Below are positions 20,606 through 28,023 of a stretch of DNA of 64,000 nucleotides, piece after piece. The stretch is taken from NCBI GenBank assembly GCA_951813575.1, contig OX638375.1, positions 1,527,001-1,591,000 on the forward strand. The letters are read 5' to 3'. The notes under the pieces were generated by a model, which did no database searches, had not been told where the DNA came from, and worked only from the letters and a program-made list of their open reading frames with translations. A program made the translations under genes and the position numbers. How positions within the stretch are numbered: position 1 is the first letter of the stretch; every line of letters starts with the position of its first letter. Origin of the DNA: Candidatus Binatia bacterium (GTDB lineage: Bacteria > Desulfobacterota > Binatia > UBA9968 > JAJDTQ01).

Positions 20606-20635
20606 TACATAGGATTGCTGCATGATGGGTGTCAA
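20606..20635 (-). promoter_or_regulatory. Sigma-70-like promoter at the amidohydrolase start
   Basis: On the minus strand TTGACA (20635-20630) is followed after 18 bases by TATGTA (20611-20606). The expected transcription start is about seven bases on, at the ATG at 20599 (M-P-V-I-D-A-D). A leaderless mRNA is therefore plausible; no Shine-Dalgarno is seen for any of the candidate starts. Confidence 0.5.
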
Positions 20636-20791
20636 GTAGTGCGGTTGAAGAAAGGAACCGGTGTCGCAGTGGACTTCGGACGGCCTGACGTCTAAATTAC
20701 CGGAGAACTGTTGAGCGGGTCCATCTGCATCCAGGTCGACTGAGAGCGAAGACAACGGACCCCCGAGATGTCGTCGCAAGGAGCGATTTGA

Positions 20792-21166
20792 ATGGGCACA
20801 ACCTACGTGGACGTCACCATACGGAATCCTGGCGACCGGCGACGAAACTGGACCGGTAAATTCCTGGTCGACACCGGGGCATTCGACTCGCTGGTGCCAC
20901 GGGGACGCCTCGAAGAAATCGGGCTCCAACCGGTAGGACAGCGCGACTACGTACTTGCGGACGGGAGATCCATCGCATTGGAAATCACTGTCGCCGAGAT
21001 TGAATTCGAAGGGGAGATCGTCGGCAGCACTGTCGTGTACGGCGAAGAAAACGCAGAGCCGCTGCTTGGCGTGACTGCCCTGGAGTCTGGCGGTTTCGAG
21101 GTTGACCCCCGCAACGAGGAATTGAAGCGGTTGCCGGCGGTCCTGTTGAAGAAGCTCGTTCCTTGA
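20792..21166 (+). CDS. Clan AA (retropepsin-like) aspartic protease
   Basis: This 124-residue single-domain aspartic protease has its catalytic motif in L-V-D-T-G-A (Asp27) and an A-D-G-R loop. The second hydrophobic-hydrophobic-Gly is in L-L-G-V-T-A-L-E, the pattern of bacterial clan AA proteins that dimerise like retropepsins. AAGGAG lies eight bases before the ATG. Small proteins of this type are often found singly or near toxin-antitoxin and mobile loci. Directly downstream sits IS630 copy 1, whose insertion may have cut a following small gene. Function unknown beyond the protease fold. Confidence 0.78.
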   Translation: MGTTYVDVTIRNPGDRRRNWTGKFLVDTGAFDSLVPRGRLEEIGLQPVGQRDYVLADGRSIALEITVAEIEFEGEIVGSTVVYGEENAEPLLGVTALESGGFEVDPRNEELKRLPAVLLKKLVP

Positions 21167-21218
21167 GACGTGGAGTGCGTACGCCCCCGCACGGGGGGCG
21201 ACACCGATACCGTAACTA

Positions 21219-22307
21219 TTGAGCCTCGTATAATATAGTGACACTAGAACAGGCTGGCCTGCTTCCAGAATGCGGCAACGAGTCGAGGCCGGCGTTGCAT
21301 TCGGCGAAGGGCACGACGAGCATGTTGGCTGAGTTGACCGAAGTCCTTGGGACAGAAGTTGGGCAGTTCATGGTGCTTCCAGTACCCCCAGAGGTATTCC
21401 ACCGGATTGAGCTCCGGGGCATAGGCCGGCAACCGTTCCAGGACCAACGCGCCCTCGGTGTCGGCAACAAACTGCCGAACCAACCGGCTCCGGTGGCTGG
21501 GCAGGCCGTCCCAGACCACCAGCAGCGGCCCGGGAACCTGCCGCCTCAAGTGCTTCAGGAATTCGATGATCTGGGGACTCTTGATGGCTCCCGGATACAG
21601 TCGAAAGTAAAAGCGCCACCACGTGACTCCAGCGATGGCCGACAGACTCTTCCAGTTGAAGTGATATTGCAGCACCGGTGTCTGTCCTCGCGGCGACCAG
21701 GTACGATACCGATTCGGCCGTTCGCTCAGCCCGCTCTCGTCCACAAACACTATGGTCCGCCCCTCGTTTCGGGCTTTTTTTTATCCGCTGGCCAGCGCTT
21801 CTTCTTCCACTGCCGGATCGCCTCCTCATTCCGTTCCAACGCACGTCCTGTCGGCCGCTGGCAACTCCACCCCAACTGCCGGCGAATCCGCCAAACATGC
21901 CCAGGATGGTAGCTGACCCCACAGCTCTCCCCTATCAAGTGGGCCACTCGCTGGGCCGTCCACAGGCTCGTGTCGTACCCCAGGGCTTCGGGGCCCCGTT
22001 TCAAACCACCCTCGATCTTTTTCAGATCCGCCGGGCTCAGTCGCGGCTTGCGTCCCGCACGCCCCGCTTGCTTGAGCCCTGCTCTACCGCTCTCGGCCAA
22101 CTGCCGCGCCCATCGATTCACCGACTGGCGGTGCACTCCCACCCGACGCGCCACCTCCGCCTCCGACAGCCCTCGCTTCAACAGCTTCCCCGCCTCCATA
22201 CGCCGCCGCTCCAAGGCTTCAAAGGCCCGCCGAACTCCAAGTGGATTTCCCATGCCAACTACTATCTCTCGTTCTTATCCGATTTCACTATATTTTACGG
22301 CTCCCAA
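21219..22307 (-). mobile_element. IS630-family insertion sequence, copy 1 (1089 bp)
   Basis: This element is bounded by TA on both sides (21217-21218 and 22308-22309), the target duplication expected for IS630/Tc1-like transposons. Its terminal inverted repeats begin TTGAGCCTCGTATAATATAG (left) and, on the other strand, TTGGGAGCCGTAAAATATAG (right). It carries one transposase gene split by a frameshift at an A8 run. It has exactly the same length as copy 2 at 23124-24212 and lies in the opposite orientation, but differs at scattered positions, so the two are not recent identical copies. Confidence 0.9.
21244..22253 (-). CDS. IS630-family transposase, two frames joined by -1 frameshift
   Basis: The first frame (22253 down to about 21750) encodes a helix-turn-helix DNA-binding region with L-S-E-A-E-V-A-R-R-V-G-V-H-R-Q-S-V. 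It is followed by a second winged-helix-like region with H-P-G-H-V-W-R. The second frame (to 21244) encodes the DDE catalytic domain: F-V-D-E-S-G (first Asp), V-W-D-G-L-P-S-H (second Asp), and L-N-P-V-E-Y-L-W-G (Glu). Between them lies T8 (A8 in the coding strand, 21775-21782). A -1 slip there fuses the frames as K-K-A-R-N-E-G-R-T-I-V-F-V-D-E. Such A-runs support programmed frameshifting or transcriptional slippage. All catalytic residues are present, so activity is possible. The promoter region looks weaker than that of copy 2. Confidence 0.88.
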
Positions 22308-22309
22308 TA

Positions 22310-22515
22310 ATATAGACTATTATGCCTCCCTTACTTTCGAAGGGAATCGGGCTAGAACGTGGTCGGTCGTGCATGACGGATATCCTACGCACACATTTGC
22401 CGTGAACGACATCACGTTGCATGAGTACGCGCCGAAGCGTCAGTTTGACATTCACCACTTGAAGGGCTGCTGCGATGTCCGGGCAAACGGCAAAGTCGGC
22501 GTACAGGATGAATAA
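22310..22515 (+). pseudogene. Possible 3' remnant of a small gene cut by IS630 copy 1
   Basis: From the IS right end an open frame continues to a TAA at 22515, reading N-I-D-Y-Y-A-S-L-T-F-E-G and later T-F-A-V-N-D-I-T-L-H-E-Y. If the IS and one TA are removed, this frame joins without a stop to the bases left of the IS. It then begins at a GTG (21170) two codons after the aspartic protease stop, giving an ORF of about 84 codons. I recognise no family, and the opposite strand is also open here, so this is only a candidate. The rest of the gap up to 22669 shows nothing I can identify. Confidence 0.3.
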
Positions 22516-22669
22516 TGCAAGAACACCCATCTCAGCCGATCACCCCCACTGTGCGATCTTCAACCTGGCGGTTCTCGTGATACGAGGTCGTTGAGCCCAC
22601 TGTTGGCGTATTGAGTGAGTTGCGCGTTCGAATAGGACGATTACGTACCGAAGCAATGAAGAACTCGAC

Positions 22670-23089
22670 ATGCTACGACAGATAGTACTTGGAATTGGTT
22701 TGATACTTTGGCTTTTGCTTCACCTGCTTGTTGTTGTCTTCGGGGAAGTCGACTTGGGAATAAGCTTGTTACTATGGTTTCTGATTCTTCTTGTCGTCGT
22801 TACTGTCGCATACATTGAAGCGGTAAATGCTGCCTCTCGTCCTGTCGTTCACGCAACAGCCCTTGCAATCCTCCATGGATCCAATGCTATCATGGCCTTA
22901 CCAGACTACAACTCTGCACCGAACACGTGGATAATAACCTACACGAGTGGATTGTTGTTGGCCGGACCTACATTGTTCATTACTCACGTTCTACCGTTTT
23001 ACCTAGTCTATTATTTCCTGTACTTCAGGACAGCTACGAAGAAGTATTCGGTCGTAGAGAAATATGAAACCTGCGGCGGTGATCAGTGA
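22670..23089 (+). CDS. Small membrane protein of unknown function, paralogue 1
   Basis: This 139-residue, very hydrophobic protein has three or four predicted membrane helices: residues 5-25, 30-50, a weaker one near 65-80, and 90-115. Key conserved points are S-R-x-V-V-H-x-T-A-L-x-I-L, P-N-T-W-I-I-T-Y and T-H-V-L-P-F-Y. The same features occur in the protein at 24460-24771, so the two are diverged paralogues. Codon use and base composition are clearly less GC-rich than in the surrounding chromosome, which suggests transfer. It lies between the two inverted IS630 copies. No recognised domain; the ribosome site is weak. Confidence 0.6.
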   Translation: MLRQIVLGIGLILWLLLHLLVVVFGEVDLGISLLLWFLILLVVVTVAYIEAVNAASRPVVHATALAILHGSNAIMALPDYNSAPNTWIITYTSGLLLAGPTLFITHVLPFYLVYYFLYFRTATKKYSVVEKYETCGGDQ

Positions 23090-23142
23090 AGGACAGGGTG
23101 ATTCTGAGTGTCAGGGGGACTTATTGAGCACCGTAAAATATA

Positions 23143-23171
23143 GTGACATTGAATAAGAACGATGGTATAGT
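23143..23171 (+). promoter_or_regulatory. Promoter inside the left terminal repeat of IS630 copy 2
   Basis: GTGACA (23143-23148, within the inverted repeat), a 17-base spacer and TATAGT (23166-23171) place the transcription start at about 23178, the first base of the transposase ATG. The corresponding -10 in copy 1 has shifted to a poorer ATAGTA. Confidence 0.45.
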
Positions 23172-23177
23172 GTGTTT

Positions 23178-24187
23178 ATGGGGAATCCACTTGGAGTACG
23201 ACGGGACTTTGAGGCATTGGAGCGGCGGCGGATGGAGGCGGGGAAGCTGTTGAAGCGAGGGCTGTCGGAGGCGGAGGTGGCGCGTCGGGTGGGAGTGCAC
23301 CGCCAGTCGGTGAATCGCTGGGCGCGGCAACTGGCCGAGAGCGGCAGAGCCGGGCTCAAGCAGGCGGGGCGTGCGGGACGCAAGCCGCGACTGAGCCCGG
23401 CGGATCTGAAGAAGATCGAGGGCGGCTTGAAACGGGGACCGGAAGCGTTGGGGTACGACACGAGCCTGTGGACCGCAAGGCGTGTGGCGCACTTGATCGA
23501 GGAGGCCTGCGGCGTCACGTACCATCCGGGCCATGTTTGGCGGCTCTTGCGGCAGTTGGGATGGAGTTGCCAGCGACCGACGGGGCGTGCGTTGGAACGG
23601 GATGAAGAGGCGATCCGGCAGTGGAAGAAGAAGCGCTGGCCGGAGCTTAAAAAAAAGCCTGCGACGAGGGTCGAACCATAGTGTTCGTGGACGAAGGCGG
23701 GCTGAGCGAGCGGCCGAACCGGTATCGCACGTGGTCGCCGCGGGGACAGACGCCGGTGCTGCAATATCACTTCAACTGGAAGAGTCTGTCGGCCATCGCC
23801 GGAGTCACCTGGTGGCGCTTCTACTTTCGACTGTATCCGGGAGCCATCAAGAGCCCCCAGATCATCGAGTTCCTGAAGCACTTGATGCGTCATGTTTCCG
23901 GGCCGCTGCTGGTGGTGTGGGACGGGCTGCCCAGCCACCGGAGCCGGTTGGTTCGAGACTTTGTTGCCACGACCGAAGGCGCCTTGGTGCTGGAACGGTT
24001 GCCGGCCTATGCGCCGGAGCTGAATCCGGTCGAATATCTCTGGGGATACTGGAAGCATCATGAACTGCCCAACTTCTGTGCCAGGGACTTCGCTCAACTC
24101 AGCCGCCATGCTCGCCGAGCCCTTCAACGAATGCGCCGAAGACCCCGTCTCGTTACCGCTTTCTGGAAACAGGCAAGCCTATTTTAA
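23178..24187 (+). CDS. IS630-family transposase, two frames joined by -1 frameshift
   Basis: This has the same architecture as the copy 1 transposase. An N-terminal helix-turn-helix half runs to a stop at 23681. The DDE half then reads F-V-D-E-G-G, V-W-D-G-L-P-S-H and L-N-P-V-E-Y-L-W to 24187. The coding-strand A8 run at 23649-23656 is the slip point; a -1 shift gives K-K-A-C-D-E-G-R-T-I-V-F-V-D-E. The frame could begin with GTG at 23172, but the ATG at 23178 matches copy 1 and coincides with the predicted transcript start. Residue differences from copy 1 are spread through both halves. The catalytic triad is intact. Confidence 0.88.
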
Positions 24188-24212
24188 TGTCACTATGTTA
24201 TACGGTTCTCAA

Positions 24213-24459
24213 TAGGAGTCTGCGCCGCAGGAAGTCTCAGTAGGACATAAAATGGATCTGCCGCTTCATAGTCGCGTGTTGGTACCGCTGAGAACAGAGA
24301 GGATTCGGAGGTGGCGGCAGCTGCGGATGCTCGTGTGCCGCGGTTAGAGCGAGTGCGTTGAAGCTTGGGGCCGAGGCCGAAGAGGCTTCGTCGCGTCGGG
24401 AAGGGGGGCGTGCCATGGTGCTGACTGGCCACACATGATCCGGAAGACAAACGGAGTTT
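24213..24459. other. Gap without a recognisable gene
   Basis: Between IS630 copy 2 and the second small membrane protein I see no gene or RNA. A stretch at 24359-24387 (GAAGCTTGGGGCCGAGGCCG and following) resembles one at 24859-24885 (GAACTTGGGACCGAAGCCAA and following). The two lie on either side of the second membrane protein gene and may be a degenerate repeated element. Confidence 0.4.
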
Positions 24460-24771
24460 ATGTTGAATTCGATACTAGTGATTCTGCTTCTCATAGTTGC
24501 GCTTGTTTCGGGTTATTTTGAAGGGCGCTGGCGAACGTCGCGTGTGGTTCTTCACGAGACGGCGCTATGGATACTTCTTGTATCGATCGGAGTGTTTAAT
24601 CAGCCTTTCAGTACGGTGGATCCCGCGACATGGATTGCGACGTATTTGGATGGAATGCCCAGCGTGGTGATAATATCCGTTCTTATCCACGTTCTGCCGT
24701 TTTATTCGATTCAAGCGATCGTTGCCACGAGGGTTCGACAATCCTCGGGGAAGTGTGAGGCGTGTTCCTGA
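24460..24771 (+). CDS. Small membrane protein of unknown function, paralogue 2
   Basis: This 103-residue hydrophobic protein starts with a strong membrane helix (M-L-N-S-I-L-V-I-L-L-L-I-V-A-L-V). It continues with T-S-R-V-V-L-H-E-T-A-L-W-I-L, P-A-T-W-I-A-T-Y and I-H-V-L-P-F-Y. These segments align in order and spacing with the protein at 22670-23089. It is shorter by one N-terminal helix and lacks the long charged tail. CGGAG lies a few bases before the ATG. Composition is again less GC-rich than the host. No family is recognised. Confidence 0.55.
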   Translation: MLNSILVILLLIVALVSGYFEGRWRTSRVVLHETALWILLVSIGVFNQPFSTVDPATWIATYLDGMPSVVIISVLIHVLPFYSIQAIVATRVRQSSGKCEACS

Positions 24772-24806
24772 TGAGATCGTGGGTTGTTTTATTTTAGTGG
24801 CTGCGC

Positions 24807-25070
24807 TTAGAGCCGCGTATAGTAGTTGTACGACATTGAGAAAACGGACCGCTTCCGCGAACTTGGGACCGAAGCCAAGAAACCTAGTTTCGGAATCTGC
24901 AACGCTAAGCGTTCAGTCAAGGCGCTTGTCTCACCACCATTCACACCGTTCGCCAGACCTGCGTGGTGACCGGCGATGCCGAACGTGAGCATCCTGCCGA
25001 TCTTCGGCCCGTAGCGCTCCAGCGCCACCTGGGCACCGCGCGTAGTATTCCACCATGCCGCAATTCTTCT
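24807..25070 (-). pseudogene. cas3 fragment (HD-nuclease domain) remnant
   Basis: An uninterrupted minus-strand frame after the amidohydrolase stop reads R-G-A-Q-V-A-L-E-R-Y-G-P-K-I-G-R, then T-F-G-I-A-G-H-H-A-G-L-A-N-G and L-T-E-R-L-A-L-Q-I-P-K-L. The sequence A-I-A-G-H-H-A-G-L-x-N-G and the A-G-A-Q helix before it are characteristic of the HD domain of Cas3, especially type I-C-like proteins. Only about 60 residues match. The preceding H-D metal motifs, the helicase domain and the C-terminus are all missing, and the tail after residue 60 does not match. No cas gene or CRISPR array is nearby. It is interpreted as a fossil of a lost CRISPR-Cas locus. Confidence 0.55.
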
Positions 25071-26294
25071 TCACGGCGCCGTTTCCGCCTGCAACACCCT
25101 GCCGCTACGTATGACATACACCGGCGCCCGGTGCTCGCGCAGGGCTTCCAGCACCGATGGGGCCTCCAGCACGACCATGTCCGCCGGGGCGCCCACCTCC
25201 AGGCCGAAGCCGTCGAGGCCCATGGCGCGGGCGGCGTCCACGGTGATCATGTCGTAGAGGCGCTCCATGTCTTCCTCGGTGGTCATCCACAGGAGGTGTG
25301 AGGCCAGGAACGCGACCTCCAGCATGTTGTTACGGCCGAAGGGGTAGTAGGCGTCGGAGATGTCGTCCTGCCCCAGGCAGACGCGGACGCCGGCAGCCAG
25401 GAGCTCGCGCACCCGGGCGTGGAGCGGGCCGGTGTGGGGATCGGTGACCACGGGCATGCCGGCCTGCCGCAAGAGCGCCGCCAGCTTCTGGAAATAGGGC
25501 TCGGGGTAGAGCGCCATGGCGCGGGCGTGATGGGCCAGGACCCGTCCCTGCCAGCCGGTCTCGATGGCGCTGACCGCCATCATCTCCAGGGTGCGGAGGC
25601 CGGGGTCGCCGGCGTCGTCCACCAGCATGGAAACCGGCCGGTCGTTGGCCACGGCGACCTCGAACATCTGGCGCACGTGCTCGCGGGCCGCGTCATCCGT
25701 GTACTCGATCCACGGGATGCCACCCACGACGTCCGCGCCCAGGGCCACCGCCTCCCGTACCAGGTCGGCCGCTCCGGGCTCGCGCACGACCCCGTCCTGG
25801 GGAAACGCCACGACCTGCAACTCCACCACGCCGCGGAATTCCTCCTTCAACAGGAGCAACGCCTTGACGCCCTCGAGACGCGCCTTGGTGTCCACGTCGG
25901 CAAATGCCCGGATGTGGGTGTTGCCGTGGACCGCGGCCGCGTGAAGCGCCCGCCTGGCATTCTCCACGATCCAGTCCTGGCTGTAGCCCTCCTTGACCCG
26001 CGACGCCGCCTCGATGGCCTTCATGGCGCTGCCCATGCCCTCGCCATGGTAGGCGCGCAGGGATGCCTCCTCGTCCAGGCGTTGCAGGGTGTAGACCTTG
26101 TCGAGGTGCAGGTGGGGGTTGACGAAGGGCTCGGTCACGAGGCCCCCGGCGGCATCCACGACCACCGCGGCCGCCGACTCCGCCGACTCCTCGATGGCCT
26201 CGATCCGTCCGCCGCGGACGGCGATGTCGTACAACGCGTCCGGCCTGCGCCGCAGCCGCGCCCTCCGGATCGAGAGATCGAATGATTCACTCAT
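25071..26294 (-). CDS. Cytosine-deaminase-like amidohydrolase with altered active-site residues
   Basis: This 407-residue TIM-barrel amidohydrolase aligns along its length with CodA/AtzC-type enzymes: N-P-H-L-H-L-D-K (H-x-H), V-A-F-P-Q-D-G, L-G-A-D-V-V-G-G-I-P, V-L-A-H-H-A-R-A-M (His) and L-G-Q-D-D-I-S-D-A-Y-Y-P (Asp). Where CodA has V-H-C-D-E with metal-ligand His214 and catalytic Glu217, this protein has M-L-V-D-D, so Leu224 and Asp227 occupy those places. It may therefore not be an ordinary deaminase. It diverges from fdrA with only 64 bases between the starts, so the two are probably co-regulated. GGGAG precedes the ATG. Confidence 0.82.
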   Translation of the reverse strand: MSESFDLSIRRARLRRRPDALYDIAVRGGRIEAIEESAESAAAVVVDAAGGLVTEPFVNPHLHLDKVYTLQRLDEEASLRAYHGEGMGSAMKAIEAASRVKEGYSQDWIVENARRALHAAAVHGNTHIRAFADVDTKARLEGVKALLLLKEEFRGVVELQVVAFPQDGVVREPGAADLVREAVALGADVVGGIPWIEYTDDAAREHVRQMFEVAVANDRPVSMLVDDAGDPGLRTLEMMAVSAIETGWQGRVLAHHARAMALYPEPYFQKLAALLRQAGMPVVTDPHTGPLHARVRELLAAGVRVCLGQDDISDAYYPFGRNNMLEVAFLASHLLWMTTEEDMERLYDMITVDAARAMGLDGFGLEVGAPADMVVLEAPSVLEALREHRAPVYVIRSGRVLQAETAP

Positions 26295-26358
26295 GGTTGC
26301 TCCCAGCGGCCTGGATTTAAGGGCGAGTTTCAGTGATATTCAACGAAAATCCAACCGA

Positions 26359-27915
26359 ATGGCCTCCATGATCACTCTCACCAAAGTCATCCGCAATTGC
26401 TATCGCGATTCCCTGTCGCTCATGCAGATGTCGGCCGGGTTGGCGGAGGCCTCGGGCGTGGACGCTTCGGCGGTGGTGATGGCCACCGACGGAAACCTGG
26501 GACTGTTGCGGGACGCCGGGCTGCTGACCGGGGATGCCGGCGCCGGCGCGTCCGACGTGCTCGTGGTCATCCGCGGCCAAGACACCCGCATCCTGGAGCA
26601 GGCCTTCGCCGAGATCGAGGAAGAACTGCACCGGGACCCGCCCGCGGCCCGGTCCGGCGGCAACGCGGCCGACATTCTGCCCCGCAGCCTGGCCATGAGC
26701 CTGCGGGACGCCGACCCCAACCTGGCGCTGATCTCGGTGCCGGGGGAATACGCGGCGGCCGAGGCGTTGAAGGCCTTGCGCCTGGGGCTCCACGTCATGC
26801 TGTTCAGCGCCGGCGTGTCCGAAGCCGACGAGGTCGCGCTCAAGCGCTACGCCGGCGCCAACGGCCTGCTGGTCATGGGTCCGGACTGCGGCACGGCCAT
26901 CATCAACGGCGTTCCGCTGGGTTTCGCCAACGTGGTGCGGCGCGGCGACATCGGCTGCGTCGGCGCCTCAGGCACCGGCCTCCAGGAAGTGACCACGCTC
27001 ATCCATCGACACGGCGCGGGCGTGTCCCAGGTCATCGGCACCGGCGGACGGGACCTCTCCCGCGCCGTCGGCGGCCGCTCGACCCTGCAGGCGCTGGACG
27101 CCCTGGCCCTGGACCCGGCGACGCGCGTCATCGTGCTGGTCTCCAAACCGCCGGAGCCGGAGGTGGCGGCCCGGGTCCTCGAGCGGGCCGGACGCGCCGG
27201 CAAACCCGTGGTGGTGCATTTCCTCGGCGCGGCTTCTGACACCGGACCTGGGTCGGGAATCGTTTCGGCGTGCACACTGGAGGAGGTGGCCGGCCGGGCC
27301 GCGGCCCTGTCCCGGGGAGTTCCGTTCTCGCCGGACGTCCCACCCGAAGGCACACCGGGGATGAGGCTGCCGGACACCGGCCCCCCAAGGGCGTCCGGCC
27401 AGCGGTTCATCCGCGGACTCTACAGCGGCGGCACGCTGGCCGCCGAGGCGGTGCTGCTCATGCGCGAGGCGGCGGGGCCGGTCTACAGCAATACTTCCCT
27501 GCCGCCCTCCCTGGATGATATCTGGAAGAGTCAAGGGCACAGCGTGGTGGACCTGGGCGATGCCCGGCTCACCCGCGGACGCCCGCATCCGATGATCGAT
27601 CCGCGGCTGCGGAACGAACGCATTCTGCTCGAAGCCGCCGACCCGGAGGTGGCGGTCATACTCCTCGACGCGGTGCTGGGTTACGGCGCCCACGGCGATC
27701 CCGCGGGCGCCCTGACTCCGGTCATCCGGGAAGCGCGGCAGACAACGGCGCGGGCCGGGAGACGGCTCTCGTTCGTCGCCTCCGTGTGTGGAACACCGGA
27801 GGACCCACAAAACGCGCCGCAGCAGGAACGCAGGCTGAAGGATGCAGGCGTGGTCCTGGCCCGCAGCAACGCGGAGGCCACCCGGATCGCGCTGGAGCTG
27901 GCGCGCGGCGAGTGA
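26359..27915 (+). CDS. fdrA: FdrA-type protein (acyl-CoA-synthetase-like; oxamate carbamoyltransferase subunit family)
   Basis: This 518-residue protein is related to the succinyl-CoA synthetase alpha/beta fold. Matches to FdrA include V-M-G-P-D-C-G-T-A-I-I-N-G-V-P-L, G-A-S-G-T-G-L-Q-E-V and G-G-R-D-L-S-x-A-V-G-G, the binding loops where succinyl-CoA synthetase has its phospho-His region. In E. coli the FdrA/YlbE/YlbF set (AllFGH) was reported to form an oxamate carbamoyltransferase making carbamoyl phosphate. Here it is followed by the DUF1116 partner and a ring-opening amidohydrolase, so its carbamoyl donor may be a ring-opened product instead. The frame is open far upstream, but similarity begins at this ATG, just beyond the divergent gene's start. 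Another ATG lies at 26368. Confidence 0.85.
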   Translation: MASMITLTKVIRNCYRDSLSLMQMSAGLAEASGVDASAVVMATDGNLGLLRDAGLLTGDAGAGASDVLVVIRGQDTRILEQAFAEIEEELHRDPPAARSGGNAADILPRSLAMSLRDADPNLALISVPGEYAAAEALKALRLGLHVMLFSAGVSEADEVALKRYAGANGLLVMGPDCGTAIINGVPLGFANVVRRGDIGCVGASGTGLQEVTTLIHRHGAGVSQVIGTGGRDLSRAVGGRSTLQALDALALDPATRVIVLVSKPPEPEVAARVLERAGRAGKPVVVHFLGAASDTGPGSGIVSACTLEEVAGRAAALSRGVPFSPDVPPEGTPGMRLPDTGPPRASGQRFIRGLYSGGTLAAEAVLLMREAAGPVYSNTSLPPSLDDIWKSQGHSVVDLGDARLTRGRPHPMIDPRLRNERILLEAADPEVAVILLDAVLGYGAHGDPAGALTPVIREARQTTARAGRRLSFVASVCGTPEDPQNAPQQERRLKDAGVVLARSNAEATRIALELARGE

Positions 27916-28023
27916 CACGAAAGGCATTGTCGTGTGTGATTCATCAGGTCCGGGGGCGCCGACGCCTCCAATACGTCATTCCCGCACAAGCAAAATGGCG
28001 ATACGGTTGGGTGCGGGGAAGGC

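Larger units (their letters stand above)
23124..24212 (+). mobile_element. IS630-family insertion sequence, copy 2 (1089 bp)
   Basis: TA flanks both ends (23122-23123 and 24213-24214). The terminal inverted repeats begin TTGAGCACCGTAAAATATAG and, on the other strand, TTGAGAACCGTATAACATAG, both continuing into TGACATT. It is inverted relative to copy 1, 814 bases away, and the two enclose the first small membrane protein gene. The arrangement resembles a composite transposon, but no longer flanking duplication was found to prove joint movement. Confidence 0.9.

Noticed and set aside
20624-21244. N-terminal extension of the amidohydrolase up to 21244
   Set aside because: The extra 200 residues match nothing, lie opposite the aspartic protease gene, and the family N-terminus (V-I-D-A-D-A-H) begins at about 20599.
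21181-22515. Plus-strand frames across IS630 copy 1 as separate genes
   Set aside because: They run opposite to the transposase and contain no motif of their own; only the part right of the IS (22310-22515) was kept as a weak remnant.
26098-26358. Upstream extension of fdrA inside the divergent amidohydrolase gene
   Set aside because: The extension is Ser/Arg/Thr-rich shadow sequence; FdrA similarity starts at the ATG at 26359.
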